Shown: positions 41,804 through 50,770, numbered from the stretch's first letter. The stretch: DNA of 64,000 nt from Rufibacter radiotolerans (GCF_001078055.1 NZ_CP010777.1:1324408-1388407), one strand, 5' to 3'. Program-made: numbers and translations. Notes: a model not told the origin generated them from the letters alone.

Positions 41804-42340
41804 CTAAAACTTGTTTTTCCACATCATAGACTCCACGGGGTACACCGTGCGGTCATTGTATTTGGCATTGCTTTTTTTGTTGTAATAATTCTCAATGCCG
41901 CCGTTCACCACAAAGTAAATCAACTGCCCAATAGGCATGTTATGGTAGACCCGTACCTTCTGGCTGACCGAGATTTCCAAGGTCCAGTGGTTACAGAAGC
42001 CTACGTCTCCTTTGCCGGCGGTGGCGTGTATGTCAATACCCAGTCGGCCTACGCTAGATTTTCCTTCCAGGAACGGCACGTGGGCGTGGGTCTCGGTATA
42101 TTCCTCGGTGACGCCCAAATACAGTTTGCCCGGCTCCAGCACATACCCTTCCTCAGGAATCTCAAAAACGGTGATTTTGTTATGCTGGCGGGCGTCCAGC
42201 ACCTCGTCATTGTAGGTGGCCAGGTACTTGCCTAAATGAACATCATATGAGTTGGTGCCAAGGCAAGTGCGGTCATAGGGCTCTATTAAGATGGTGCGTT
42301 TCTCTATCTCTTCCAGAATCTGACGGTCGGTAAGGATCAT
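41804..42340 (-). CDS. dcd: dCTP deaminase
   Basis: Dcd deaminates dCTP to dUTP in the pyrimidine deoxynucleotide pathway. The 178-residue protein (start at 42340, MILTDRQILEEI) has the family core FLEGKSSVGRLGIDIHATAG and TLEISVSQKVRVYHNMPIGQ. The trimer-forming jelly-roll pattern is intact. An in-frame extension to 42463 would add 41 residues that include translated palindrome DNA and is not supported. It is monocistronic. Whether it also makes dUMP (bifunctional type) cannot be read with confidence. Confidence 0.93.
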   Translation of the reverse strand: MILTDRQILEEIEKRTILIEPYDRTCLGTNSYDVHLGKYLATYNDEVLDARQHNKITVFEIPEEGYVLEPGKLYLGVTEEYTETHAHVPFLEGKSSVGRLGIDIHATAGKGDVGFCNHWTLEISVSQKVRVYHNMPIGQLIYFVVNGGIENYYNKKSNAKYNDRTVYPVESMMWKNKF

Positions 42341-42418
42341 GCGGGTAAGGGGCTTTTTGTTACGCCTGCAAGGTACGGGTAAAATCCGGTTCTTGCCATG
42401 GGTGGGAGGCCATGATGC

Positions 42419-42456
42419 GTTTTGAGCCTGTTTTTGAGAAAACAGGCTCAAAACGA
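42419..42456. repeat. 38-nt palindrome, copy 16 (perfect arms)
   Basis: Seventeen perfectly paired positions on each side surround the loop TGAG. GAG/CTC replaces GGG/CCC in the arm, a compensated change. It lies 78 nt upstream of the dcd start. Confidence 0.93.
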
Positions 42457-42544
42457 CTTTCAAGAATAGAATCTTAAAATGCTGCTACCCTTTTTGAGGA
42501 AGATACTGGATTAAGCAAGCCTTGCGGAATAAGTAAAGGGACAG

Positions 42545-43213
42545 CTAAAAGCCCTTACCCACTACGGCCACACACCTAAAGCCCATGTAGGGGTGAGGCT
42601 CACTGTACGTGCTGGTCTTCAGGAGGGCTTCTGAAGCGGCATCGCCATTCAGTTTATACAGATCATAGTTGTTCAACCCCATGGCTACCCCTTTTTTTGA
42701 GGTCATTTCAGAGACGTTATCCATTAGGTGGTAGAGCTTTTCTTTGGGGTTTTCAGTAGTTAGCAAGGTATAGGCGCCATCTCTTTTTGCCATCATTTTC
42801 TGGGTGTCTTTGAGGTCTTTTTGGGCCTGGCTTGCCTCTGAGATGAGGAGTTCCTGGGCTATTTCCTGCCATTCCTGCGGAGTTGGAAGCCGGTAGGTGA
42901 TTTTCCGGTTGTAGCGTTTGCTCACCACTTCAGACCGCCATTGGCAGTATTCCAAGGCCTGTTCATAAGTAATGAGCACCACGGGCTTGAACCTGTTCTC
43001 TGGCAAGGAATAGACCTGGTTGGGGGTATAGGGCAATAGCAGAGTGACCTCATCTGGGGTTAGGTCTTTACCTTTCAGCCGCACGTATTCGTCCCAGTGC
43101 ACGTTCAGTATCTCTGTCTTGTCAACGTAATAGTCTTTCACCTTAATGGTGCCGGCCGGAGGGGCAGATGCCGCCACGAAAACAAATAATACCTGTAGTA
43201 ACCCGATTATCAT
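42545..43213 (-). CDS. Exported SUMF1/GldK-fold protein (short form)
   Basis: The 222-residue protein has a signal peptide (MIIGLLQVLFVFVAASA). The mature part resembles the formylglycine-generating enzyme/C-type-lectin fold also used by gliding proteins GldJ and GldK. Recognisable pieces are YYVDKTEILNVHWDEYV (the VTN.EY-like start), ITYEQALEYCQWRSEV, YRLPTPQEWQ and YMGFRCVAV at the C-terminus. The catalytic cysteines of true sulfatase modifiers are not obvious, so a structural rather than enzymatic role is more likely. It is shorter than most family members and single. Confidence 0.72.
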   Translation of the reverse strand: MIIGLLQVLFVFVAASAPPAGTIKVKDYYVDKTEILNVHWDEYVRLKGKDLTPDEVTLLLPYTPNQVYSLPENRFKPVVLITYEQALEYCQWRSEVVSKRYNRKITYRLPTPQEWQEIAQELLISEASQAQKDLKDTQKMMAKRDGAYTLLTTENPKEKLYHLMDNVSEMTSKKGVAMGLNNYDLYKLNGDAASEALLKTSTYSEPHPYMGFRCVAVVGKGF

Positions 43214-43250
43214 ATTCTAATGTACCAGCGGTGGAGTAATTGGTTTTGCC

Positions 43251-43652
43251 CTACAACAACTTTAACACATCGTCCTCAATCCTTTTGGGGCGCATAGTTT
43301 TAGCATCCAGCAAGCACCAGGTGGTTTTGGCGGAGGCCAACAGTTCCTCACTGCCGGCCCTCTGCAGCGTCACGAAGCGCTCAAACTTGGCTCCATGATG
43401 TTCTCCCACCCAGGTAGAGCCCTTTATGATATCGTTTCGGAAGGCGGTTTTATGGAAATCAATCTCATGCCGAAGCACCACCCACAGGTATTTCTCCTGT
43501 AATTCCGGAGGGGCAGCCGCCGCCCAATGCGCCGCTGATACCTCCTGCACCCACCGCAGGTACACTACATTGTTCACGTGGCCCAGGGCATCAATATCTG
43601 CCTCATGTACTTTTATCTCAATACTGAACTTATCTGAGGGGAGGGAAGGCAT
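43251..43652 (-). CDS. Acyl-CoA thioesterase, hotdog fold (4HBT)
   Basis: The 133-residue protein has the 4-hydroxybenzoyl-CoA thioesterase pattern: DIDALGHVNNVVYLRW, with likely catalytic D21 and H25, then a central helix and the beta sheet. Members hydrolyse small or long acyl-CoAs (YbgC, FadM); the substrate is unknown. It lies 37 nt upstream of the SUMF1-fold gene on the same strand, so the two may be co-transcribed although their functions differ. Confidence 0.85.
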   Translation of the reverse strand: MPSLPSDKFSIEIKVHEADIDALGHVNNVVYLRWVQEVSAAHWAAAAPPELQEKYLWVVLRHEIDFHKTAFRNDIIKGSTWVGEHHGAKFERFVTLQRAGSEELLASAKTTWCLLDAKTMRPKRIEDDVLKLL

Positions 43653-43681
43653 TGTGGCTGGTATTAAGGAATTTGAACACC

Positions 43682-43719
43682 TGTTTTAAGCCCCTTTTAC
43701 GGAAAAAAGCCCCAAAACA
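43682..43719. repeat. 38-nt palindrome, copy 17
   Basis: The outer pairs T/A are compensated, the loop is ACGG, and inner positions have lost the GTTTT start. It lies just upstream of the thioesterase start. Confidence 0.85.
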
Positions 43720-43811
43720 GAGAGGTACCTACAAAGTAAATCAGGGAACTTCCTTCCGCTTTTCATTTCCTCCTCCTCCTTGGCTTATTTTTCTGTCCAA
43801 AAGACTATCCG

Positions 43812-44510
43812 TTAATTCTTGATGCTGGAAATGCCTCCGTCCACGTGCAGAATCTGGCCCGTCATCCAGGAGGATTTCTCTGAGAGCAAGAAGATAGCCG
43901 CTTCGGCAATGTCAGAAGGGGTGCCAATTCTTTTCAGGGGGTGTTTCTGGGCATTGGCTGCTTGTTTTTCCTGGGTATTGAGGAATTTGGCTGCCAGCGG
44001 AGTATCTGTGATGGAAGGGGCAACGGCATTGACCCTTATTAAAGGGGCAAGTTCAGCAGCCAGGGAACGGGTGAGGCCTTCCAGTGCCCCTTTAGAGGCC
44101 GACACCTGCGCATGAAAGGTAAACCCGGTCTGAACGGCTACAGTGGAAAAGAAAACCACCGAGGCCTTTTGGGAGGCTTTCAGTTGTGGCAACGTGGCTT
44201 GCAAAACCTTTACGGCACCTACCACCTGCAACTCAAAATCTCTGGTGAAATCAAGGGGCTTAATGCGGGCAAAGGGAAGTAAATTGATACTTCCGGGGCA
44301 ATAAGCCAAACCATCTATCATATTGGGCAGAAAAGACAGATCTACCGTCTCTGCCAGCACATCTAACGGGAAATAATGGACTCTTGGTATTTCCTCCTCC
44401 GGAGGATGCTGAAAGTAGGTGGCATACACCTGATGCCCCTGCCGGGCCAGTAAATGCACCAATTCTTTCCCTATACCCGATGACCCGCCTATAACCAAGA
44501 TATTTTTCAT
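43812..44510 (-). CDS. SDR-fold protein without the catalytic tyrosine
   Basis: The 232-residue Rossmann protein has the SDR cofactor motif GGSSGIG (residues 8-14) and the S122 region VVFFSTVAVQ. At the YxxxK position it reads V136-S-A-S-K140, so the usual catalytic Tyr is replaced by Val while Ser and Lys are kept. The codon is GTG and unambiguous. Classical SDR reduction would be impaired, so the protein may use another residue (H133 nearby) or bind cofactor without standard catalysis. The C-terminus ILHVDGGISS is typical of FabG-like SDRs. The start is at 44510 (MKNILVIGG). Confidence 0.85.
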   Translation of the reverse strand: MKNILVIGGSSGIGKELVHLLARQGHQVYATYFQHPPEEEIPRVHYFPLDVLAETVDLSFLPNMIDGLAYCPGSINLLPFARIKPLDFTRDFELQVVGAVKVLQATLPQLKASQKASVVFFSTVAVQTGFTFHAQVSASKGALEGLTRSLAAELAPLIRVNAVAPSITDTPLAAKFLNTQEKQAANAQKHPLKRIGTPSDIAEAAIFLLSEKSSWMTGQILHVDGGISSIKN

Positions 44511-44616
44511 GTGCCTGAATGTATATATGTAAAGACAGATAACACGCCAAAGAAGCACTTGTTTTAATAAAGGGAGCGAAGCAGGTAGGTGCCTTGAATT
44601 GTAAAAAGGCGTTCAA

Positions 44617-44660
44617 GCAGAAAGCGGCCTCAGAGAAAATCCTCAGAGGCCGCTTTCTGC
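44617..44660. terminator. Hairpin after hemL, 15-bp arms
   Basis: GCAGAAAGCGGCCTC (44617-44631) and GAGGCCGCTTTCTGC (44646-44660) are exact inverted repeats. It lies 21 nt beyond the hemL stop. The U run on the minus strand is not immediate, so termination strength is uncertain. Confidence 0.7.
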
Positions 44661-44681
44661 CTGCCAATTAGCTAGTGAAGG

Positions 44682-45980
44682 TTAGGCGTGAATAGCCTGC
44701 AGGGCTTCCAGGTTGGCCGCCAGATAGGTGTCAGCTAGTTCTTCGGTAATAGCGGCAGAAACGAAAAGGGTCTCAAACTGGGAAGGCGCCAAATAGATGC
44801 CGCGTTGCAGCATCTCATGGAAATACTTGCCGAATAACTGCAGGTCTGAGGTTTTGGCCGACGCGAAATCAGTGATTTCCTGCTCTGTGAAAAACAGGCT
44901 GTACATAGACCCCACCTGGTTTATGGTATAGTTGAGGCCCAATTGAAGCAGGTTGTTTTTCATGCCATCCACCATCCTGTCTGACACCTGCTGAAGGCGG
45001 GTGTACACCTGAGGGTTGTCATTGAGGTAAGACAAGGCTGCTATTCCCGCCGACATGGCGATAGGGTTGCCCGAAAGGGTGCCTGCCTGGTATACAGGCC
45101 CGGCAGGAGCCACGGCATCCATAATGTCTTTTCGTCCGCCGTAGGCGCCTACGGGCATGCCGCCGCCAATGATCTTACCCAGGGTAGTCATGTCTGGGGT
45201 GACCCCGTACAGTTCCTGGGCACCACCTTTGGCTAGCCGGAAGCCCGTCATCACTTCGTCAAAAATGAGCACTATTCCTTCCTTGGTACACAGGTCACGC
45301 AAGCCCTCCAGAAAACCCGGGGCAGGAGGGACCAGGCCCATGTTCCCTACCACCGGTTCCAGAATGATGGCCGCAATCTGGGCAGGGTTGGCGTCTATCA
45401 ACGTCTGTACGGCGGCCAGGTCATTGTAGGGAGCGGTAAGGGTGTCATTGGCCACTCCTTTGGTCACGCCCGGGCTGTCTGGAACACCCAGGGTAATGGC
45501 GCCGCTGCCGGCGGCAATCAGGAAAGAGTCGCCGTGGCCGTGATAGCAGCCTTCAAACTTGATCATCTTGTCACGGCCGGTAAAACCACGCGCCACCCTA
45601 ATGGCCGACATGGTGGCCTCGGTACCGGAGTTCACCATTCTCACTTTCTCAATGCTGGGCACCATGGAAATGATCAGTTCGGCCATCTCCACCTCGCGGC
45701 GGGTAGGGGCCCCGAAGGACAAGGAACCAGGCAATGCCTCGCGCACCGCCTTTTCAATGACCTCATGGGCGTGGCCCAGGATCATAGGGCCCCAGGAGTT
45801 GATCAGATCCAGGTACTGGTTATCATCTTCGTCATAAAGAAAAGCGCCTTTAGCGGCTTTCAGGAACAGGGGCTGACCGCCTACTGCCCGGAACGCCCGT
45901 ACCGGCGAGTTGACCCCACCCGGGATAAGATGCTGCGCGCGTTTGAAAAGCTCCTGACTGGTGGTATGGTTTAGTGACAT
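44682..45980 (-). CDS. hemL: Glutamate-1-semialdehyde 2,1-aminomutase
   Basis: HemL makes 5-aminolevulinate in the C5 tetrapyrrole pathway. The 432-residue class III aminotransferase has K269 in TTLGKIIGGGMPVGAYGG as the PLP lysine, D241 in IFDEVMTGFRLA binding the PLP nitrogen, and the HemL-type N-terminus LIPGGVNSPVRAFRAVGG. The length is normal. The gap upstream carries inverted TGATTGA-type repeats. Confidence 0.96.
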   Translation of the reverse strand: MSLNHTTSQELFKRAQHLIPGGVNSPVRAFRAVGGQPLFLKAAKGAFLYDEDDNQYLDLINSWGPMILGHAHEVIEKAVREALPGSLSFGAPTRREVEMAELIISMVPSIEKVRMVNSGTEATMSAIRVARGFTGRDKMIKFEGCYHGHGDSFLIAAGSGAITLGVPDSPGVTKGVANDTLTAPYNDLAAVQTLIDANPAQIAAIILEPVVGNMGLVPPAPGFLEGLRDLCTKEGIVLIFDEVMTGFRLAKGGAQELYGVTPDMTTLGKIIGGGMPVGAYGGRKDIMDAVAPAGPVYQAGTLSGNPIAMSAGIAALSYLNDNPQVYTRLQQVSDRMVDGMKNNLLQLGLNYTINQVGSMYSLFFTEQEITDFASAKTSDLQLFGKYFHEMLQRGIYLAPSQFETLFVSAAITEELADTYLAANLEALQAIHA

Positions 45981-46000
45981 GTTTTTGGATGGAGTGATGG

Positions 46001-46034
46001 AGAGATTGAATGATTGAGAGAATAAGTGAATGAG
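46001..46034. repeat. GATTGAATGA short-word repeat, left arm
   Basis: Repeats of GATTGA, GAATGA and GAGAGAATA-type words lie directly upstream of hemL. Inverted copies follow at 46051-46084, bracketing a 16-nt centre. Confidence 0.7.
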
Positions 46035-46050
46035 GGAAGAGAGATAAATA

Positions 46051-46084
46051 TTCTCTCAATCTATCAATCATTCATTCTCTCAAT
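46051..46084. repeat. GATTGAATGA short-word repeat, right arm
   Basis: Inverted partner of 46001-46034 (TTCTCTCAATCTATCAATC is typical). It ends 3 nt from the stop codon of the upstream TPR/PBP1 gene. Confidence 0.7.
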
Positions 46085-46086
46085 AA

Positions 46087-47775
46087 TTAAAATACAGGGT
46101 TCACGACCAATAGGCGGCCGTTATCCAATTTAAGAATTGGCAGGTACTGGTTATCCTGCAGCTGTTTGGTGCTGGAATTGTTCATGAAGCCAATGCCCTG
46201 GTAGAAAGTGCCGGGCTGAATACCACTGAGTTTAGGCGGGGCCGAATAGCCTTTCTCCTGTAACTGGCGCCCGAAATACTGCATCAACTCAAACCCGGCG
46301 TAAGTGAAGGTGGAAGGAGGCAGCTTATAACGGGTGGTATAGGCCCGCTTGAATGCCTGCACATTTGGATTCTCGGTGTCTACAAACTTGGGGGCCATAA
46401 AGTACACCTCCAGGAAATCTAGCTGCGAAAAGCCGATTTGTTGGTTTTCAAGCCAGGTGTAGGGCACCATCACCGGCACCTTTGAGGCGCGCTGCTCCAG
46501 AAAGCTCACCGTACTGGAGGCAATGTTCTGGGCTGCGGACCTGACCACCACCACACCCGTCTCTTTCAGGTTTACCGGTCCTAAAACCCCACCAACGCTG
46601 CCGCTGGTCTTGGAGTTGATTTTCTGGAAGACCGTCACCTTGCCGCCCAGGGCCATATAGGTCCGCCGGAAGTTACCGGCAAACGTGGTGTCATCTTTCT
46701 GGCTGTCAAAAATGATAACGGCCGTTTTCTTAGGGAACGTCTGGTAGGCGAACGCGGCCGCCCTTTGCCCCTGGGTAGCCACGCTGGTCTCCATCAGGTA
46801 CAGGTACGGGTTGCCCTTGGCGATGTCCGCGTCATCTGAGAAGGGGTTCACCATGTTCAAGTTCCGCTGCTGCGCTATTCTGGCGGCCAGGGCGCTGTTG
46901 TTTTTATAGACAGGTCCAATGAGCAGGTCCATGCTGCCCAATTCTGGCTGCTGCATTATTTGCCGCACTATAGCCGAGTCATTCTTGGTGTCATACGGGT
47001 ACAGGTTCACCCGTACGCCCTGCTTCTGGAGGGAGTCCTGGGCAGAGAGAAGGCCCGCATAGAAATCTGTGATGAAAAGGTTCTTCTTGTCTATGCGCAC
47101 GCCCTGGTCTGCCACGTTGAAGGGTAACAGAACGGCAATGTTATACTCTGGCTTCTTAAGGGAGGCAGACCGTTGCAGGTAGCTTCTGTCCAGGTTAAAT
47201 TGACGCACCAAGGCTTCCAATTGCGGACGGTCCTGCTCTGTGAACCAACCGGCCACTAATTTATCGGCGTACGCCTTGCCCAGGGTCGCATCCTCGGGGA
47301 GTTGGCGCAGAAGGTACTGGAACGTGGTTTTATCCGTGAGCTGCATCATGTAATGGCGCTTCATGGCTGCCACCTCATCTTGCAGGTCTTTGCTCTGGAT
47401 AGGGGTGAGGGCGTTTAAGGCCCGCAGGTATTCTTTTTTCTCAAACAGCACTTGACCGTGCAGAAATTGCGCGTCTTCCAGCCCACCCCATTTGGCATGG
47501 TCAGCGGTGAGTTGGGTAAGCATGCGGTCTGCCTCGGTCCATTTTTTCTGGCGGGCGGCGGCCACGCTATACAGGAAGGCCGCGTCTGGGGCATAGGCTT
47601 TTCCCGAACCGGAGCTGGTGATAGGAAGGAGCTCGGCCATAGCTAACTCATACTTCTGCTGGTCTACCAGAAGGCGTCCGTTCTGCAGACGGGTATTCAG
47701 TTCTGCATTGGTCTGGGCCTGCACATTCCAGCACAGGGCCAGACCCGCAACCGCAAGTACTATTCGTTTTTTCAT
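46087..47775 (-). CDS. LpoA-like exported protein: TPR plus PBP type I fold
   Basis: The 562-residue protein has a signal peptide (MKKRIVLAVAGLALCWNVQAQ). Its N-terminal helical region (about 22-200) shows TPR-like repeats such as LLVDQQKYELAMAELL and LFEKKEYLRALNAL. A periplasmic-binding-protein type I domain follows (about 210-555, with NIAVLLPFNV, LLIGPVYKNN and TAVIIFDSQKDD). This is the architecture of LpoA, the activator of a peptidoglycan synthase, although an amino-acid-binding role is also possible. The signal peptide has no lipobox. It lies 26 nt downstream of guaA, so it is probably co-transcribed. Confidence 0.8.
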   Translation of the reverse strand: MKKRIVLAVAGLALCWNVQAQTNAELNTRLQNGRLLVDQQKYELAMAELLPITSSGSGKAYAPDAAFLYSVAAARQKKWTEADRMLTQLTADHAKWGGLEDAQFLHGQVLFEKKEYLRALNALTPIQSKDLQDEVAAMKRHYMMQLTDKTTFQYLLRQLPEDATLGKAYADKLVAGWFTEQDRPQLEALVRQFNLDRSYLQRSASLKKPEYNIAVLLPFNVADQGVRIDKKNLFITDFYAGLLSAQDSLQKQGVRVNLYPYDTKNDSAIVRQIMQQPELGSMDLLIGPVYKNNSALAARIAQQRNLNMVNPFSDDADIAKGNPYLYLMETSVATQGQRAAAFAYQTFPKKTAVIIFDSQKDDTTFAGNFRRTYMALGGKVTVFQKINSKTSGSVGGVLGPVNLKETGVVVVRSAAQNIASSTVSFLEQRASKVPVMVPYTWLENQQIGFSQLDFLEVYFMAPKFVDTENPNVQAFKRAYTTRYKLPPSTFTYAGFELMQYFGRQLQEKGYSAPPKLSGIQPGTFYQGIGFMNNSSTKQLQDNQYLPILKLDNGRLLVVNPVF

Positions 47776-47801
47776 TCTTCTTTATAAGCTAGCCCAAATA
47801 T

Positions 47802-49331
47802 CTATTCCCACTCAATGGTAGCGGGTGGCTTTGAGCTAATGTCATAGACTACGCGGTTAACCCCACGCACTTTGTTAATGATCTCGTTTGAGACGTCTGC
47901 CAGGAACTCATACGGCAAATGGCACCAGTCGGCGGTCATGCCGTCAATACTGGTTACGGCCCGCAAGGCTACCACCCGCTCATAGGTACGCTCATCACCC
48001 ATCACCCCCACGCTTTGGATAGGCAGCAACATGGCGCCGGCCTGCCAAACCTGGTCATATAGCCCCGTTTTTTTCAGCGAAGAGATGAAGATGTGGTCTA
48101 CTTCCTGTAAGATAGCTACTTTTTCCGGGGTAATATCGCCCAGGATTCTGATGGCCAGACCAGGTCCGGGGAACGGGTGACGTCCGATGATGTTGTCTGA
48201 GATGCCCAGCGTTTTGCCTACCAACCGTACCTCGTCCTTAAACAAGGTCTTGAGCGGCTCCACCACCTTCAGTTTCATGAAATCTGGCAGACCGCCCACG
48301 TTGTGGTGCGACTTGATGGTAGCCGAAGGGCCTTTCACCGACACCGACTCAATCACGTCTGGATAAATGGTGCCCTGGCCCAGCCATTTGGCGTCTTCTA
48401 CCTTATGTGACTCCTGGTCAAAAACATCAATGAACACCTTGCCAATGGCTTTGCGTTTGGCTTCGGGGTCAGAAAGGCCGGAAAGGGCAGTGTAGAACAA
48501 GTCTTTGGCGTCTACACCTTTTACGTTCAGACCCATATCTTTATAGGAGTGAAGCACGTCTTCAAACTCGTTCTTGCGCAGCAGGCCGTTGTCTACAAAA
48601 ATGCAGTAGAGGTTCTTACCAATGGCCTGGTGGATGAGCATGGCCGCCACCGAGGAATCCACGCCGCCCGAAAGGCCCAGGATCACTTTGTCAGTGCCAA
48701 TCTGGGTGCGCAGCTCTTCAACGGTGCTTTCAATGAATTGGTCTGGGGTCCAGTCCTGGGAGCAGCCGCAGATATGTACCACAAAATTGCGGAGCAGGGT
48801 CTTGCCTTCGGTGCTGTGGGTTACCTCTGGGTGGAACTGGATGCCGTAGGTTTCCTGGCCTTTGATCTTATAGGCCGCCACCTGCACAGAGTCTGTACTG
48901 GCGATGATCTCGTAATTGTCCGGTATCTGCTTGATGGTGTCGCCGTGGCTCATCCAGACCTGGGAGTCCAGAGAGATTTCCTTAAGTAGGCGGTTGTGCT
49001 GGTCTACGTGGCTGAGTTTGGCCCGGCCGTACTCCCTGATGGTGGAAGCAATTACCTCGCCCCCGCCTTCCTGGGCCATGAGCTGCGCGCCGTAGCACAC
49101 GCCCAATACCGGCAGATGCCCTAAAAACGCGCTGATGTCTGGGTTAGGGTAGTTCTTTTCCCGTACAGAGCAGGGGCTGCCAGAGAGGATCACCCCTTTC
49201 AGGTCTGGCGTGAATTCAGGAATCTTGTTGTACGGATGAATTTCACAGTAAACGTTGAGCTCGCGAACGCGACGGGCAATCAGCTGGGTGTACTGAGACC
49301 CAAAGTCAAGGATGAGTATCTTTTCTGGCAT
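47802..49331 (-). CDS. guaA: GMP synthase (glutamine-hydrolysing)
   Basis: GuaA aminates XMP to GMP. The 509-residue protein has an N-terminal class I glutamine amidotransferase domain with C79 in [10 protein letters not shown] and FHPEVTHS, an ATP-pyrophosphatase domain with the PP-loop [12 protein letters not shown], and a dimerisation domain ending NPPATIEWE-like (KPPATIEWE). The start is the ATG at 49331 ([16 protein letters not shown]), which matches the family. The TACCTTTG box ends only 3 nt before this ATG, so the mRNA would start at or next to the start codon. Confidence 0.97.
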   Translation of the reverse strand: MPEKILILDFGSQYTQLIARRVRELNVYCEIHPYNKIPEFTPDLKGVILSGSPCSVREKNYPNPDISAFLGHLPVLGVCYGAQLMAQEGGGEVIASTIREYGRAKLSHVDQHNRLLKEISLDSQVWMSHGDTIKQIPDNYEIIASTDSVQVAAYKIKGQETYGIQFHPEVTHSTEGKTLLRNFVVHICGCSQDWTPDQFIESTVEELRTQIGTDKVILGLSGGVDSSVAAMLIHQAIGKNLYCIFVDNGLLRKNEFEDVLHSYKDMGLNVKGVDAKDLFYTALSGLSDPEAKRKAIGKVFIDVFDQESHKVEDAKWLGQGTIYPDVIESVSVKGPSATIKSHHNVGGLPDFMKLKVVEPLKTLFKDEVRLVGKTLGISDNIIGRHPFPGPGLAIRILGDITPEKVAILQEVDHIFISSLKKTGLYDQVWQAGAMLLPIQSVGVMGDERTYERVVALRAVTSIDGMTADWCHLPYEFLADVSNEIINKVRGVNRVVYDISSKPPATIEWE

Positions 49332-49334
49332 GTG

Positions 49335-49342
49335 CAAAGGTA
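49335..49342 (-). promoter_or_regulatory. -7 box abutting the guaA start codon
   Basis: Minus-strand TACCTTTG ends 3 nt before the ATG. By comparison, the ffs box at 50365-50372 is followed by the RNA start 5 nt later, so this promoter would give a leaderless guaA mRNA. A more distant promoter cannot be excluded. Confidence 0.45.
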
Positions 49343-49545
49343 CACGGGCTAGTTAAAAGTTGAAAGTGAAATATGAAGAACTAATTACCGGCGTAGGGGT
49401 GAAGGGCTTGCTTACGGTCTAGAACATAACCTATTTCTAAATATTTATTTAATTTAATATTCAATTTGTCCGCCTACCGCTAAAAGAGGCACATTATTTG
49501 TAACTCAGCTTACAACTGAAATTACGTCCCGCAAAATTTAAACTG

Positions 49546-50193
49546 ATGAAAAAAGCTCTACTCCTGACATTGCGTAACTTAACCCTGGCTTTGGCTATGC
49601 CCTGGTTTATGGCCTCCTGTGAAAGCGACCCTTCGGAGCCTACGCCTGTAGCCGGACCCACCACCACTGAATTCTCCATGGTAGATAGCATAAAAGTTGA
49701 TGCCTATTACCAAAGCTCTAACCCCGAGGCGTACCAAAAGTACCAGGGCAAAACCTATCAGGTTACCTCCCAGAACAAGGTGGAGACTTTCTTCCTGCAG
49801 GAAAACAATGACCTGATTCTTTATTTCAAAGAGGTCTCTACTGAAAAGGAGCAGCCTTGGATTACTATCACCTTAAAGAACAGGGCGGTGCAGAATCTGC
49901 CGCTTACCTTGTCATTAAAAGGCGAGGCGCTGGTTTGTGTGCAGCAGGGGCAAAACTTTAAAGACGGAACGGCCGCGCTTTCACCAGGCTGCGTGAAGGT
50001 CTTGGACGGCACGGTATCACTGGATTATAACCCAGCCACCAAAGTAATCGGTGGGGCTTTTTCTAAACTTAAGTTTGGGGTGGACTTTTACGTGCCAGAT
50101 TACGCGTTCCCTAACCGCGATGGTAACATTTTAAGGGCCAGCGGGTCTTCCCGTACCCTTTCGGTTTCCTTTGAGAACGTGAAGCGGAAGTAA
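49546..50193 (+). CDS. Lipoprotein of unknown function
   Basis: The 215-residue protein has a lipoprotein signal (hydrophobic LTLALAMPWF, lipobox FMASC). A Pro/Thr-rich segment (about 25-42) is followed by beta-rich sequence with LPLTLSLKGEALVCVQQG and LKFGVDFYVPDYAF. I do not recognise a named family. It is probably exposed in the periplasm or on the cell surface. It is a single gene followed by a terminator. Confidence 0.75.
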   Translation: MKKALLLTLRNLTLALAMPWFMASCESDPSEPTPVAGPTTTEFSMVDSIKVDAYYQSSNPEAYQKYQGKTYQVTSQNKVETFFLQENNDLILYFKEVSTEKEQPWITITLKNRAVQNLPLTLSLKGEALVCVQQGQNFKDGTAALSPGCVKVLDGTVSLDYNPATKVIGGAFSKLKFGVDFYVPDYAFPNRDGNILRASGSSRTLSVSFENVKRK

Positions 50194-50221
50194 GGAGAAA
50201 GGAATGGAAGAGTAACACAAG

Positions 50222-50245
50222 AGAGGGGAGATTCCCCTCTTTTTC
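50222..50245 (+). terminator. Terminator of the lipoprotein gene
   Basis: AGAGGGG (50222-50228) pairs with CCCCTCT (50234-50240), loop AGATT, followed by TTTT. It starts 29 nt after the stop. Confidence 0.78.
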
Positions 50246-50302
50246 GTTTAATCCCTTTGGGAAGCCTGGTATAGCTAACTTTCTTAGCCTCAGGCCCACA
50301 GC

Positions 50303-50340
50303 TGTTTTTTGCGTGTTTTGAGAAAAATAAGCTTAAAACA
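50303..50340. repeat. 38-nt palindrome, copy 18
   Basis: The inner arms are diverged (TTGCGT, AAGCTT) but the GTTTT blocks, AAAACA end and 17-4-17 spacing are kept; loop GAGA. It ends 25 nt upstream of the ffs -7 box. Confidence 0.7.
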
Positions 50341-50342
50341 GC

Positions 50343-50372
50343 TTGCCCTGAAAGAAAGGCTTCGTATCTTTG
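50343..50372 (+). promoter_or_regulatory. Complete -33/-7 promoter for the SRP RNA
   Basis: TTG (50343-50345), 19 nt, then TATCTTTG (50365-50372). The RNA begins 5 nt later, which calibrates the -7-to-start distance for other promoters in the window. Confidence 0.75.
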
Positions 50373-50376
50373 CAAC

Positions 50377-50467
50377 GGCAAATCGGTACGGCCAGCTCCT
50401 GCTGAACTCCCCCAGGCCCGGAAGGGAGCAAGGGTAGGTGGTTGAGCGGCGCGATACTCGATTTGCC
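50377..50467 (+). ncRNA. ffs: Signal recognition particle RNA (4.5S type)
   Basis: The sequence folds as the small bacterial SRP RNA. The ends GGCAAATCG (50377-50385) and CGATTTGCC (50459-50467) pair. Inside is the conserved domain IV with CAGGCCCGGAAGGGAGCA, whose GGAA tetraloop and flanking internal loop bind Ffh. The length is about 91 nt and a T-run terminator follows. It has its own promoter. The protein partner Ffh is encoded at 63314 onward. Confidence 0.96.
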
Positions 50468-50528
50468 ACTTTTTTTTTGCCCCTACCTCAACGGATTTCC
50501 TTCCGAACCCTATTTAAACCCACTTTTC

Positions 50529-50566
50529 TGTTTTAGAGCCGTTTTCCTGAAAACAGGCCCAAAACG
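50529..50566. repeat. 38-nt palindrome, copy 19
   Basis: Near-consensus right arm AAAACAGGCCCAAAACG; loop CCTG. It lies 62 nt after ffs. Confidence 0.9.
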
Positions 50567-50770
50567 CATTTTGTCTTATGCGGGGAATGGGTTTCTAACC
50601 CTTTTGGTATCGCTTTTCTCAACCCAGCAAATCCCACTTCCGCTTTTTTAAGTTACGCCATCGACTATGCCGGAAATAGTCAGATAGGGGCCAGGAGCTT
50701 GCGAGCGCAATTTTTCCAGATCCTGTTCAAAATACTTCGGTTGCCGGTTCGGTTTTAAGGGAGATTGGGC

